Below are positions 22,873-32,404 of a stretch of 64,000 bases of DNA, in pieces. Position 1 is the stretch's first letter. Every line of letters begins with the position of its first letter. This DNA is from Rhodococcus sp. KBS0724 (GTDB lineage Bacteria > Actinomycetota > Actinomycetes > Mycobacteriales > Mycobacteriaceae). The translations under genes were made by a program, and so were the position numbers. The notes beneath the pieces were generated by a model, which was given only the letters and a program-made list of their open reading frames with translations, was not told the DNA's origin and searched no databases. The stretch covers positions 3,796,501-3,860,500 of the forward strand of contig NZ_VCBX02000001.1 of NCBI RefSeq assembly GCF_005938745.2. The letters are read 5' to 3'.

Positions 22873-25562
22873 GCTATGTGGTGAATGGCAGAAACTTCAG
22901 CGAGCAACCCTTTCCCGGGCAATGCCTACGCACATTCCTCCGAACCCTCGGACATCACGGGGTGAAGAAGGGATGCGACGGGGGCGATTGCGGCGCCTGC
23001 ACAGTCTGGCTGGACGGCGCTCCGATCCACAGCTGCATCACCCCCGCCTTTCGCGCCGAAGGTCGGGATGTCACCACAATTGAAGGCCTCGGTACTCCGG
23101 AAAATCTGCATCCGATGCAGGCACAATTCCGCGACGCCCCGGGCTTTCAGTGCGGCTTCTGCACTGCCGGCATGATCATGACGTCGGCAGCGTTGACCGA
23201 CACCCAGAAAGAGGACCTGCCGCGCGCTCTCAAAGGAAACCTGTGCCGCTGCACCGGTTATCGAGCTATCGAGGACGCCGTCAACGGAGTCAGCGCGATC
23301 GAGGTTGCACTACCCGGGCAAGCGGTGGGGACAAGCGTCGGCGCGCCTGCCGCTACCGATGTGGTAACCGGCCGCGCCGAGTACACCATGGATACAACGA
23401 TCGACGGAATGCTGCATCTGAAGGTGCTGCACTCACCTCATGCCCACGCGCGCATCACCTCGATCGATACTGCCGCGGCCCTCACTGTCCCCGGAGTGCA
23501 CCGTGTCTATACCTGGAAAGACGTGCCGCGCAAGCGTTTCACGACGGCTATCCATACGGACCACCTCGTGGACCCCGATGACACCTACATCCTCGACAAC
23601 GTGGTGCGATTCGTCGGGCAACGCGTGGTGGCCGTGCTTGCCGACACCATTGCCGCAGCCGAAGAAGGCTGCCGCAAAGTGGTGGTCGAGTACGAGGTGC
23701 TCCCGGCTGTCTTCGATCCGGAGGAGGCGATGGCCGACGGCGCGCCAGCACTGCACGGTTCGGACGACCCGTTTGTCCGCGACCCCGAACACAACATCCT
23801 GCTCGAGATTCACGGGCACGTCGGCGATGTCGATGCCGGGTTCGCAGCAGCGGACGTGATCCACGAGGGCACCTACTTCTCACCCCGAGTCCAACATGCT
23901 CACCTCGAGACGCACGGTTCCATCGCGTGGATGGAAGACGAACGCCTGCACGTGCGCACCAGTTCGCAGTCCCCGTCGATTGCCAAGGTCAAACTCTCCC
24001 ATCTCTTCGATCTGCGCCCGGATCAGCTTCGCGTGTTCTGCAAACGGGTGGGCGGTGGATTCGGCGGAAAACAAGAGGTGATCACAGAAGACCTCGTTGC
24101 ACTGGCAACTCTGGACACGGGCCGACCGGTCAGCTTCGAGTTCACCCGAGAGGAAGAATTCACCACCGCGTCTCCGCGACATCCGATGAAATTGACAATC
24201 AAATTGGGCGCCACGGCAGACGGGACCCTGACCGCATTTCAGTACCGCAACATCTCCAACACCGGCGCCTACGGAAACCACGGCGGTGAAACGTTGTTCG
24301 CCGGCGGGGCTGCCGTCTCCCTGTATCGATGCGCCAACAAGAAGTTCGACGCGTATTCCGTCTACACCAACAACGTTCCGAGTGGAGCCCTGCGCGGTTA
24401 CGGCATGACTCAGCCAGCATTTGCCGTGGAATCGGCGATGACCGAACTCGCTATCGCATTGAACCTGGACCCGCTGGAACTGCGTCGACGCAACATCGTC
24501 CGCCCAGGCGATTCGCTCGTCGCACTCGAGGACGGACCTGACGACGTCATCTTCACCGAAGACGGACTCGGCCAGTGCATCGATCTGGTTGACGCCGCAC
24601 TGGGCCGGACACCGGTTCCGTTTCTCGGCGAGGAATGGCTCATCGGTACCGGCACCGCCAGTTCATTACACGAAACCGCTCCCCCCACTGAACACATCTC
24701 GGAAGCCTGGCTCACTCTCGGGGAGGACTGTGTGTACGAACTTGCCATCGGCACAGTCGAATTCGGCGAAGGCACGTCCACCGCCCACGTCCAGATCGCT
24801 GCGAATCAGTTGGGAACCACACCGTCACGGGTGCGAATAATCCAGTCGGACACAGACCGTACCGGTTTCGATACCGGCGCTTTTGCCAGTGCCGGCCTCT
24901 TTGTTGCGGGCAACGCCGTCTTGCGCGCATCAAATGCGTTGCGAGATCGTCTACTTGCTTTTGCCGCGCACCACACTGGCGTTGCCGTCGATCAATGCTC
25001 GATGGACGACGACAAGATCGTCTGCGCAAGTACACGATTGACTCTGCAGGAAGTCCTCGACGCAGCCAAGCAACGCGGGATCCGATTTACCGTGGCCCGC
25101 AAGGCGTACGGATCGCCGCGCAGCGTGGTCTCCAATACGCACGGCTTCCGAATCGCGGTGCACCGGATGACCGGCGAAATCCGGATACTGTCCAGTGTTC
25201 ATGCCACCGACGCGGGTGTGATCATCAATCCTGCGCAAGTTCGAGGCCAGATCGAAGGTGGTGTCGCGCAAGGAATCGGCTTTGCACTCACCGAGAACTT
25301 CCATGTCGACGCCGCCGGCGCAATGATGAACCCGAATTTGCGAAACTATCGCATTCCCACGTACGCAGACATTCCTCGCACCGAGGTGATCCTCGTCGAT
25401 TCGGCCGATTCCGTCGGCCCCCTTCGTTCGAAAGGCATGGCGGAGTGTTGCATCAACCCGGTGGCTCCCGCCCTCGCGAATGCTCTGCAGAACGCGACCG
25501 GCACCCGATTCCGTTCACTTCCCCTCACCCCTGAACGGATTTACACGGGGCTGAACCCATGA
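22869..25562 (+). CDS. Molybdenum hydroxylase, fused [2Fe-2S] and molybdopterin-binding subunits (XdhD-like)
   Basis: 897 residues combine what are usually two proteins. Residues 1-150 are the [2Fe-2S] part: first cluster GCDGGDCGACTVWLDG with a later Cys, second cluster CGFCTAG...CRC. Residues about 165-890 are the molybdopterin aldehyde/xanthine-oxidase part, with VGGGFGGKQE, ALRGYGM and a KGMAECC segment carrying the expected catalytic Glu. The layout (separate FAD protein plus fused FeS-Mo protein) resembles E. coli YgfM-XdhD. An aromatic aldehyde, purine or N-heterocycle are all possible substrates. Overlaps both neighbours by 4 bp. A dedicated role in the adjacent NRPS pathway is possible but unsupported by anything except position. 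Confidence 0.88.
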   Translation: MSYVVNGRNFSEQPFPGQCLRTFLRTLGHHGVKKGCDGGDCGACTVWLDGAPIHSCITPAFRAEGRDVTTIEGLGTPENLHPMQAQFRDAPGFQCGFCTAGMIMTSAALTDTQKEDLPRALKGNLCRCTGYRAIEDAVNGVSAIEVALPGQAVGTSVGAPAATDVVTGRAEYTMDTTIDGMLHLKVLHSPHAHARITSIDTAAALTVPGVHRVYTWKDVPRKRFTTAIHTDHLVDPDDTYILDNVVRFVGQRVVAVLADTIAAAEEGCRKVVVEYEVLPAVFDPEEAMADGAPALHGSDDPFVRDPEHNILLEIHGHVGDVDAGFAAADVIHEGTYFSPRVQHAHLETHGSIAWMEDERLHVRTSSQSPSIAKVKLSHLFDLRPDQLRVFCKRVGGGFGGKQEVITEDLVALATLDTGRPVSFEFTREEEFTTASPRHPMKLTIKLGATADGTLTAFQYRNISNTGAYGNHGGETLFAGGAAVSLYRCANKKFDAYSVYTNNVPSGALRGYGMTQPAFAVESAMTELAIALNLDPLELRRRNIVRPGDSLVALEDGPDDVIFTEDGLGQCIDLVDAALGRTPVPFLGEEWLIGTGTASSLHETAPPTEHISEAWLTLGEDCVYELAIGTVEFGEGTSTAHVQIAANQLGTTPSRVRIIQSDTDRTGFDTGAFASAGLFVAGNAVLRASNALRDRLLAFAAHHTGVAVDQCSMDDDKIVCASTRLTLQEVLDAAKQRGIRFTVARKAYGSPRSVVSNTHGFRIAVHRMTGEIRILSSVHATDAGVIINPAQVRGQIEGGVAQGIGFALTENFHVDAAGAMMNPNLRNYRIPTYADIPRTEVILVDSADSVGPLRSKGMAECCINPVAPALANALQNATGTRFRSLPLTPERIYTGLNP

Positions 25563-26530
25563 CCGCGGAGACATCCGCCGACAACATCGCCACAGTCATC
25601 ATCGGTCAGCGCGTCCACGCCGACATGGCGGAGGAGTTCGAAGTCTGGCAGAAGGACCTCAACCGTGCCGCCGCCGGCTACCCCGGATTTCTGGGCACCG
25701 AAGTGTCCGCGCCTACGGCCTTCCACCCGGAGTGGGTGATCGTCTATCGCTTCGACTCTATCGCCCATGTTCAGGCCTGGATCAACAGCGCGACACGTCA
25801 GGATTTCCTCGAACGCGGACGCCGGTTCTTCGACGGCCCCGGCACCCAACAAGTAGTGAGTGGCGGCATCAAACCGCCCGATCCACTCCTCACCGTCGTC
25901 GTGTCACATCGGGTCAGCGATGACAACGTCGAGGAATTTCTCGCGTGGCAAGACCGCCTTCGAGATGTGGAAAGCACATTCGAGGGATTCCGCGGCACGG
26001 AACTTTTCCGACCCGTCGACGGCGTCCAGGACGAATGGACCACCCTCTATCGTTTCGACAGCGCCGCCCACCTCGATACCTGGTTGACGTCCCCGCAGCG
26101 TCAGGAACTCCTCGCCGAGGGTCGCCGGTTCCACGACTTCGAATTGCGCACCGTCGACAATTCATTCGGCAGTTGGTTTGCATTCGACGAGAACGGCAAC
26201 GAAGCCCCGCCACCGTCGGACACCAAGACGGCGATCGCGGTGTGGGTTGGCCTGTACCCGACTGTCGTTTTGCTGACCTTGGCATTGTCACCACTGAAAA
26301 TGCCACTCTGGCTTGGTTTGTTGGTGGGAAACCTACTCTCGAGCTTCATCATGAGTTTCTTCACGATGCCCTATTACGTGAACCGTCTGTTGAGCCGCTG
26401 GTTGCGTCCGCCGGCGGGGGTGCCAGTCGCAAAGACTAACGCTCAGGGATTGGCGATTGTCGCAGCGGTGACAGTGTTCTGGGTTGTGGTGTTCTATCTG
26501 GTTACCACGCAGATCTGGTCGCTGCCCTGA
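25559..26530 (+). CDS. Membrane protein with two antibiotic-biosynthesis-monooxygenase (ABM) domains
   Basis: 323 residues. Two ABM-like ferredoxin folds in tandem (about 12-105 and 112-205) share the pattern VxxR(V)xxxxxxEFxxWQxxL...GFxGTE...W...YRFDSxAHxxxWL. They are followed by a hydrophilic linker and three hydrophobic segments (about 228-248, 252-275, 300-320). ABM proteins are usually cofactor-free or haem-binding oxygenases; here the domains are tethered to the membrane on the cytoplasmic side by inference. Third gene of the molybdo-enzyme operon (ATGA overlap). The function is unknown; similar tandem-ABM membrane proteins are generally annotated only by domain. Confidence 0.78.
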   Translation: MTAETSADNIATVIIGQRVHADMAEEFEVWQKDLNRAAAGYPGFLGTEVSAPTAFHPEWVIVYRFDSIAHVQAWINSATRQDFLERGRRFFDGPGTQQVVSGGIKPPDPLLTVVVSHRVSDDNVEEFLAWQDRLRDVESTFEGFRGTELFRPVDGVQDEWTTLYRFDSAAHLDTWLTSPQRQELLAEGRRFHDFELRTVDNSFGSWFAFDENGNEAPPPSDTKTAIAVWVGLYPTVVLLTLALSPLKMPLWLGLLVGNLLSSFIMSFFTMPYYVNRLLSRWLRPPAGVPVAKTNAQGLAIVAAVTVFWVVVFYLVTTQIWSLP

Positions 26531-26587
26531 TTCGAGATTCCTTCTGCGAGTGTCGCCACGGGCTTCCGAACCCGCGCATGGGTGTGG

Positions 26588-26618
26588 GCTTCGCATCGTT
26601 TGGCTGGTGATGCGAAGC
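26588..26618. terminator. Putative bidirectional terminator hairpin
   Basis: Perfect 10-bp inverted repeat GCTTCGCATC / GATGCGAAGC with an 11-nt loop, lying between two convergent genes. There is no clear T-tract. The position fits shared termination. Confidence 0.55.
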
Positions 26619-26652
26619 TTGCACGCAGTCTGTGGTTCCGGCGCAGCCGGGT

Positions 26653-27996
26653 TCAGTCTCGGTGGACGGGGCCTTGCCGGGTGGTGGAGCGTCGGCGTCG
26701 CTGTTTCGGGTCGATCGCGGACGGTGGGATGAACCAGGGTTTGTGATCGTCGCCCATTTTGATCGCCCAGATTCCGCGGAACCCACTGGTGCTGTGAATC
26801 AACGTGTGGTGGCTCCGACATAACAAAGCGAGGTTGTCCATCACCGTCAAACCGCCTGTTGACCACGGTTTTATATGGTGCGCGTCGCACCACGCCGGTA
26901 CGGCGTCACAGTTCGGGAACGCGCAACCCTTGTCCCGAGCAATCAACGCGATACGTTGCTCAGCCGTGACGAGACGCTTGAGCGGAGTCACATCCAGCGG
27001 TGCGCCCTTGCCGTCCATCAACACCGTCGAGAGCATGCAATCGCACGCGAGCATCCGGGTGCGGCTCACACTCAGCGGCCCCATCCAGGGCATATATCCG
27101 ACATCGAGATCCTCGAAATCGCGATCTTCATCTGCTGAGTCATCGTTGCCAGCTCGTGTGGTCGCACATTCCCGATGCTCCGCAAGGTCTTTCGCAGTGA
27201 TGTGCACATTCACATGCGGACGCTGACCACCATCCACCCCGGTGACAGCATTATCCAGATACCGGCGAATCAACTCCGTGAAAGCATCGGCGGTACGTTT
27301 AGCTGCCGACCGCGCATCCGGCGTCCCGTCCGCCGCCGGTTTCGGCATCGACAACCCCGACAGCGCCGACAACAACATCTCACCGGTCAACGCATCGAAA
27401 TCGCCCTTGATCACGACCCGACCATTCAATGTCGGCGCGATCCGTAGCGCATTCAGATCGTTATCCTCGCCGGGCGGGGGTTCGTCGGATTCGAAAATCC
27501 GCTCCAAAACCGCGATCGCATACCGCACCTTGACAGTCGTAGCCTCTACCCCGGATGCGGCGGCGAGAAGGGTTTTCATACTTGGCGTCAACGCGATGTC
27601 CGGCATCCCCTTTGGTGGAGATTCACAGAACGCGGCGATCAACGCCGCATGATCGAGCGAAAGGTCACCGGCCTCGAACTGCGCAGCAATATCCGGGAAC
27701 ACCCGCAGTGCGGCACCGAGAGCAGCAATCTTGTTGCCGGCCGCGTTCTGCAGCATCGTATTGGCCGCCAACCACCGTCCCACACCTCGGTAGCAGAGCA
27801 CTTGTTCGTCGGGATTGAGTGCTAGCTCGTCGACCGCGGCAACCCGAATCGCTTCCAACCGAAGAATTTCCGCCGATGCACTGACGGCCACGTCCCGAAC
27901 CTCGGACGGACGCAACCGCCACAACCTGCCGCGCACACCCACAGCCGAACCTGATACAACATCCCCCACCGCAATAGAATCGCTAACTATGGTCAT
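26653..27996 (-). CDS. 13E12-family protein with DUF222 and HNH endonuclease domain
   Basis: 447 residues. A long helical DUF222/13E12 region (about 1-320) precedes an HNH nuclease domain (about 355-415) with CAFPNC, AWCDAHHIKPW, GGLTVMDNLALLC and HH. This repeat family is abundant in mycobacteria and rhodococci; HNH proteins cut DNA, but the cellular role is not established. ATG 27996 is preferred over the TTG one codon earlier because GGGGAGG lies 7 bases upstream. A -35/-10 pair with an embedded SOS box lies just upstream, so DNA-damage induction is likely. It converges on the molybdo-enzyme operon. Confidence 0.85.
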   Translation of the reverse strand: MTIVSDSIAVGDVVSGSAVGVRGRLWRLRPSEVRDVAVSASAEILRLEAIRVAAVDELALNPDEQVLCYRGVGRWLAANTMLQNAAGNKIAALGAALRVFPDIAAQFEAGDLSLDHAALIAAFCESPPKGMPDIALTPSMKTLLAAASGVEATTVKVRYAIAVLERIFESDEPPPGEDNDLNALRIAPTLNGRVVIKGDFDALTGEMLLSALSGLSMPKPAADGTPDARSAAKRTADAFTELIRRYLDNAVTGVDGGQRPHVNVHITAKDLAEHRECATTRAGNDDSADEDRDFEDLDVGYMPWMGPLSVSRTRMLACDCMLSTVLMDGKGAPLDVTPLKRLVTAEQRIALIARDKGCAFPNCDAVPAWCDAHHIKPWSTGGLTVMDNLALLCRSHHTLIHSTSGFRGIWAIKMGDDHKPWFIPPSAIDPKQRRRRSTTRQGPVHRD

Positions 27997-28020
27997 CAAG
28001 GCCTCCCCACCCGTGACCTA

Positions 28021-28048
28021 ATTATACTCGAACATCCATTCGATTCAA
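28021..28048 (-). promoter_or_regulatory. Promoter of the HNH gene (TTGAAT-16-TATAAT)
   Basis: On the minus strand TTGAAT (28043-28048) and a perfect TATAAT (28021-28026) are 16 bp apart. Transcription would begin near 28014, about 18 nt before the start codon, just ahead of the GGGGAGG ribosome site. Confidence 0.7.
28028..28043. promoter_or_regulatory. SOS box (LexA operator)
   Basis: TCGAAC-N4-ATTCGA differs at one position from the actinobacterial/Gram-positive SOS box TCGAAC-N4-GTTCGA. It lies in the spacer between the -35 and -10, where LexA would block RNA polymerase. SOS boxes upstream of some 13E12-family genes are known from Mycobacterium tuberculosis. Confidence 0.75.
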
Positions 28049-28142
28049 GGGATATTTCGGACAGGTTTCCGCCCACGAATGCTCGACACCTTGTGACATA
28101 CAACAGCATTCGACGGTCAGACCAGAACTGCCCGGCCACACA

Positions 28143-31100
28143 CTAGCGACCCCCGAGCGGTAGCGCTCCGATCCCGTTCGCATAGGTCGGCAATACTCCG
28201 GTCAGGCTCGGGGTAAGCGTCGTCGCAGACGGATCAGCACGTCCCAGGGAGAACTTCCGAACTTCAGCATTGATTCCGTTGTTGCCACTGATCAACACAT
28301 CCGCCCCCGTTGTGGTGCTGGTAGTCGCAACGCTCACACCCGAGGCCCCCTCGAACGGGCTGAAGGACGCGATCTCCCGAAATGCAACATCGGTGGAGTG
28401 ATGGTCGGGGCTTTCGAGATACATCTCAGGCGATCCGTCCAGCCGTGATCCGCTCGAGAAAATTCGCACTGTTCCATCTCCCCCGCTCATCCCGGTAACT
28501 ATGGATTTTGCACCGCCCTCCGCACCGGCCACCCACCCTGTCGACAGTGATACCCCGCCTCGATAGCTCTGATCGAACGCCAGGAACTGCGAGGTAGTCA
28601 CCGGCCCATCCGAGTGACCTACATGCTCGTCGGACGCGCCTGTAGATGCCGCTGTGGGCTCATACAGGTCGTACCGGAGTGTCTTCACCAACGGCTCGTC
28701 ACCAGGTCCCGGAGCTGTCACGATACTGGCCCGGCCGGAGTGCGAGTCCACCATCCCGGTCGCGATGGTCACTCCACTACTCGAGCCGGGGTACGGGGTG
28801 AACGATCCGAATTCCGCAGGCGCCGACTTCTTGTCCGTCGGCAGCACAGTGGAGTAGATCTTGACCTGCGATTCCATTCCTGGGCCGGAGGCCACGATAA
28901 TGTTGTCCGCCAATGCATTTCCGTCGATATCGACTCCGGCGACGTTGACGCCACCACGGAATCCGGCATCGAAGGGCGAAAAGCGTGCCAGTTCGTCGGT
29001 GAATGGTGGTCCGTCGACCGCGTTGTACACCACCACTTCCGGTGCCGCGCCTGCGCCGGTTCCAGCGATCAGGTCGAGCACCATGTCACCGTTGACGTCT
29101 GCCATTGCCACGCTCGGAGTCCCCTCGAACGACGAAAACGGTGTCACGGTCGTGAGCAACGTATCGCCATTCGCGTCGAAGATCTGCACGGTTGCGGGCA
29201 CACCGGGCGAGCCGGGCACCGCAACCGCATAGGTCGACACTTCAGGAATCACGTTGACCGTCGCCATCAACCCGTTGTCCTCGTGATTGAGCCGATGGCA
29301 ATGGATGACGAAGGTACCCGTGTATTCGGTGAACTTGGTTCGCAGCGTCACCGATGCCGGTACCAGTGCGTTCTCATTCTCGTCAGTCACAGGCGCCGGC
29401 ACGTTGACGTTGTCAATCCCCCACGGCTGCACCCCAGTTGTAGTCCCGGCAACAGGATCCACTACCTCCATCACTTGAAAGTCGTTGACGTGAATGTGCA
29501 TTGGATGCTCGTCGTTGTTGAGGTTCGTTATTATCCATTCCTCGACCGAGTTCAGGCGCGGCTGGATCAGGGGAATGTTCGGGAAGGTGTTGTCGGCGAA
29601 CTCATACGTGAAGGCTTTTGGATCACTGTTGCTGGCCTTGTTGTTGCCGAATCCACCCGAGACGGTCAGGTTACGGGTGACATCGGGATTCACCACGGCG
29701 GTATCCACAAAAGACGTGTAGGCATCAAGTTTCTGCCCGAACTCGAAAGGTGTTGTCTTGCCTGTACCTTCGTCTGGCGTTGCTCGAATCAGCTGCTGAG
29801 TCGGGAACGTGAAGAATCCGTCGGCGTAACTGATCACCGACGGGTCGACGGTGACGGTTCCGAGTTCGGCCGGCGGATTGTCGGTGCCGTTGTTGGTGTA
29901 GAGAATCCCCGGATTGGTCACCGGTTTTGCACCGTCGAGTGGCGGCATTTCCAGCACCAGATCACCGGACTCCGGCATCGTGACTGCAATCGCATACCGG
30001 GATGCAGGCGGAATCACGAGCCGCGTCCCGTCGCCATCCACCGGTGGCCTGACCTCGGAGAACGGATTTCCGTCCTGACCCACTATCGCGAACCGTGGAT
30101 GATTGCCCGTAGCGGTTTCCGTCAACGTCACCGGCATGTAGGCAAAGTCGCTGATATTGGCGAGCACCCAGATTTCGGTCTGACCCGGCTTCAGTTTCAG
30201 CGAAGGCTGGAACTGACCGTTCACGGTGTACTGCACGTCGCGTTGATTGTCGGGCAACGACGGATCGGCCGGAACGTTTATCGATTCGCCCACGAAACTC
30301 TGCAGATTGGCGGGGACAAATTGATTCTGGCCACGGTGGTTCGCCGGTGACAATGGCCCGCTGTACCAGTTGGTGAAATATTGTGAGCCTTCCGTGGTTT
30401 CCGGGAAGTTCACCGGCGCGAGACTCGGGCGGTAAGTGCCGTCGGCAAGTTCCGTACCCGTCGGCGGCTCCAAGGTGCTGACAAATTGTGGCCACATCGC
30501 GTCATTGAGCTTCCGCCCCTTGCCTTTACGGTCGAACACGAAGTTGTACTGCAGTGCCATATCGCGAATAGGTATGTCGTTGGCGGTCACTATGGGCAGA
30601 TTGCCGTCGGGGCGGCCGATTTCCAGCAGTCCCGCGAGTCCCATGTATGTCTGTTGAGCAGTGAGCGTGTGGCGGTGACTGTGGTACCAGTACAAACCGT
30701 TGGGCATCGACCCGGGAATCGCGTAGTCGTACACATTCCCCTGCCCCGCCGGAATATTGAGCAACACGTTGTCGGCATTGCCGTCAGGACTGACATGCAC
30801 GCCATGGGTGTGCAGATTGAGCGGCGCAGACGTCAGTACCGGAGGATAGATCGGGACGTCACCACCTGCCGGGGTGAACGCGGGATCGTAGAAATCCTCG
30901 ATAGCGAGACCTTGCAGGTCGTTGTCATAGTGGACGATCAAGCGCTCGCCAGGATTGACCCGCAAAGTCGGGGCCGGATACATATCGGTTCCGGAACTCG
31001 ACCCGTCGGACGCCACGCCACGAATGACGTCGTATCCGAAAAGCAGGAAGTCGGACACCGTCCCCGACGCAGTATCGAGCGGCACCGATCCCTGGTGCGC

Positions 31101-31304
31101 AGACAATCGCACCTCGAGAACCCCGTCAACGCTGCTGAGTTTGACCGGTTCCCGAAAGTCGACCGGCGCCCCGTCCGAACCGAAATTACCCCCTGCACCC
31201 GATACCGGATCATTCGTTGCACACGCAGCCAAGGCCACCGTCATAGACACCACTACCAGGGCGACTAGCGACCTTCTGCACCAAACGATCACTGGTTTCC
31301 CCAT
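28143..31304 (-). CDS. Multicopper oxidase lipoprotein with C-terminal FG-GAP-like propeller
   Basis: 1,053 residues, far longer than a typical 450-550-residue bacterial multicopper oxidase. The N-terminus is a lipoprotein signal (VALAAC). Four copper motifs are present: HTHGVHV (about 160), WYHSHRH (about 205), HPMHIH (about 600) and HCHRLNHEDNGLM (about 670), the last giving the type-1 His/Cys/His and an axial Met. From about 690 to 1035 there are repeated units such as VAMADVNGDMVLDLIAGTG and GVDIDGNALADNIIVASG, typical of FG-GAP/integrin-type beta-propellers. It lies 86 bp after a metal exporter on the same strand, so a role in periplasmic copper or manganese oxidation is plausible. A GTG start four codons downstream (31292), close to GGGGAAA, is an alternative. 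Confidence 0.86.
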   Translation of the reverse strand: MGKPVIVWCRRSLVALVVVSMTVALAACATNDPVSGAGGNFGSDGAPVDFREPVKLSSVDGVLEVRLSAHQGSVPLDTASGTVSDFLLFGYDVIRGVASDGSSSGTDMYPAPTLRVNPGERLIVHYDNDLQGLAIEDFYDPAFTPAGGDVPIYPPVLTSAPLNLHTHGVHVSPDGNADNVLLNIPAGQGNVYDYAIPGSMPNGLYWYHSHRHTLTAQQTYMGLAGLLEIGRPDGNLPIVTANDIPIRDMALQYNFVFDRKGKGRKLNDAMWPQFVSTLEPPTGTELADGTYRPSLAPVNFPETTEGSQYFTNWYSGPLSPANHRGQNQFVPANLQSFVGESINVPADPSLPDNQRDVQYTVNGQFQPSLKLKPGQTEIWVLANISDFAYMPVTLTETATGNHPRFAIVGQDGNPFSEVRPPVDGDGTRLVIPPASRYAIAVTMPESGDLVLEMPPLDGAKPVTNPGILYTNNGTDNPPAELGTVTVDPSVISYADGFFTFPTQQLIRATPDEGTGKTTPFEFGQKLDAYTSFVDTAVVNPDVTRNLTVSGGFGNNKASNSDPKAFTYEFADNTFPNIPLIQPRLNSVEEWIITNLNNDEHPMHIHVNDFQVMEVVDPVAGTTTGVQPWGIDNVNVPAPVTDENENALVPASVTLRTKFTEYTGTFVIHCHRLNHEDNGLMATVNVIPEVSTYAVAVPGSPGVPATVQIFDANGDTLLTTVTPFSSFEGTPSVAMADVNGDMVLDLIAGTGAGAAPEVVVYNAVDGPPFTDELARFSPFDAGFRGGVNVAGVDIDGNALADNIIVASGPGMESQVKIYSTVLPTDKKSAPAEFGSFTPYPGSSSGVTIATGMVDSHSGRASIVTAPGPGDEPLVKTLRYDLYEPTAASTGASDEHVGHSDGPVTTSQFLAFDQSYRGGVSLSTGWVAGAEGGAKSIVTGMSGGDGTVRIFSSGSRLDGSPEMYLESPDHHSTDVAFREIASFSPFEGASGVSVATTSTTTGADVLISGNNGINAEVRKFSLGRADPSATTLTPSLTGVLPTYANGIGALPLGGR

Positions 31305-31390
31305 TCCATGGCGGCGTGAGATACGTCCGATCGACGATTCGTAGCGTACCGAGGAAACCCCTAGTGAACAGAATATTTAGAACAAAGCGG

Positions 31391-32404
31391 TCATGTTGTT
31401 GTATGCCTGTCGAGCGATGCGTGGGCGGGGTACGCGTGTACCAACGCGGACGACAGCTTCGGAACTGCGTGCGTCAAGGTGTGTTCGGCGCTGTGCGCAA
31501 TCGCGTGGGCCTCCGCAAGACTCGTAGAAGGATCGATGTCGAGTTCTGCATCCGCATGCAACCGGTGACCGATCCACCGCATCTTCAAACCCCGAACCCC
31601 TAAAACACCAGGTTCCCCGCGCAAAGCGGTTTCAGCGTCATCCACCAACTCCGGTTCGACGCCGTCCATGAGACGCCGGAACACGTCACGGGCAGCACTG
31701 CGGAGCACGGCAACTATTGCTGCGGTGATGACCAGCCCGATGATCGGGTCGGCAAGCGGAAACCCCAACGCCACTCCCCCTGCGCCGAGCAGAACTGCCA
31801 ATGACGTGAATCCGTCTGTCCGAGCATGTAATCCGTCAGCCACCAGTGCAGCCGAACCGATCTGCCGACCGACCCTGATCCGATACAACGCGACTAGTTC
31901 GTTACCGATGAAGCCCACCAGACCTGCGGCAGCGACCCATCCCAGATGATCGATCTCGATCGGATTGACGAGCCTCCGAATTGCCTCGACGCCCGCAATC
32001 ACCGCCGACAGCGCGATCATTGCCAGGACGAACAGACCGGCCAAGTCTTCGGCTCGGCCAAATCCGTAGGTATAGCGGCGGGTTGCCGCTCGTCGTCCAA
32101 GTGCAAAAGCAATCCACAGCGGGATCGCGGTGAGCGCATCGGAGAAGTTGTGAATGGTGTCTGCCAGTAGTGCCACCGACCCGGAGATCGCGACGATCAC
32201 CACTTGCGCCGCAGCAGTGATTCCCAGCGCCACCAAGCTGATCTTGACTGCTCGGATACCGATCTCGCTCGATTCGAGAGCGTCGTCGACACTGTCGGCT
32301 GCGTCATGGCTGTGTGGGGCAAACACATCGCGCACGGCAGACCGGAATCCACCGCGAGAATGGCTGTGGCTGTGCCCGTGCCCAACGCGGGGTTCGTGCG
32401 TCAT
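31391..32404 (-). CDS. Cation diffusion facilitator (CDF) metal exporter
   Basis: 337 residues with a His-rich start (GHGHSHSHS) and about six membrane segments. The metal-site pairs HNFSD (TM2) and HARTD (TM5) are present, followed by the C-terminal cytoplasmic ferredoxin-like domain. It should export Zn, Cd, Co or another divalent metal by proton antiport. Its ATG overlaps the stop of the ArsR-type regulator (ATGA), so expression is coupled to that sensor. Metal specificity cannot be assigned by eye, though the H/D pairs favour Zn/Cd-type transporters. Confidence 0.88.
   Translation of the reverse strand: MTHEPRVGHGHSHSHSRGGFRSAVRDVFAPHSHDAADSVDDALESSEIGIRAVKISLVALGITAAAQVVIVAISGSVALLADTIHNFSDALTAIPLWIAFALGRRAATRRYTYGFGRAEDLAGLFVLAMIALSAVIAGVEAIRRLVNPIEIDHLGWVAAAGLVGFIGNELVALYRIRVGRQIGSAALVADGLHARTDGFTSLAVLLGAGGVALGFPLADPIIGLVITAAIVAVLRSAARDVFRRLMDGVEPELVDDAETALRGEPGVLGVRGLKMRWIGHRLHADAELDIDPSTSLAEAHAIAHSAEHTLTHAVPKLSSALVHAYPAHASLDRHTTT

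Noticed and set aside
28614-30350. 578-codon plus-strand frame
   Set aside because: Antisense shadow of the multicopper oxidase, whose copper motifs are clear on the minus strand.
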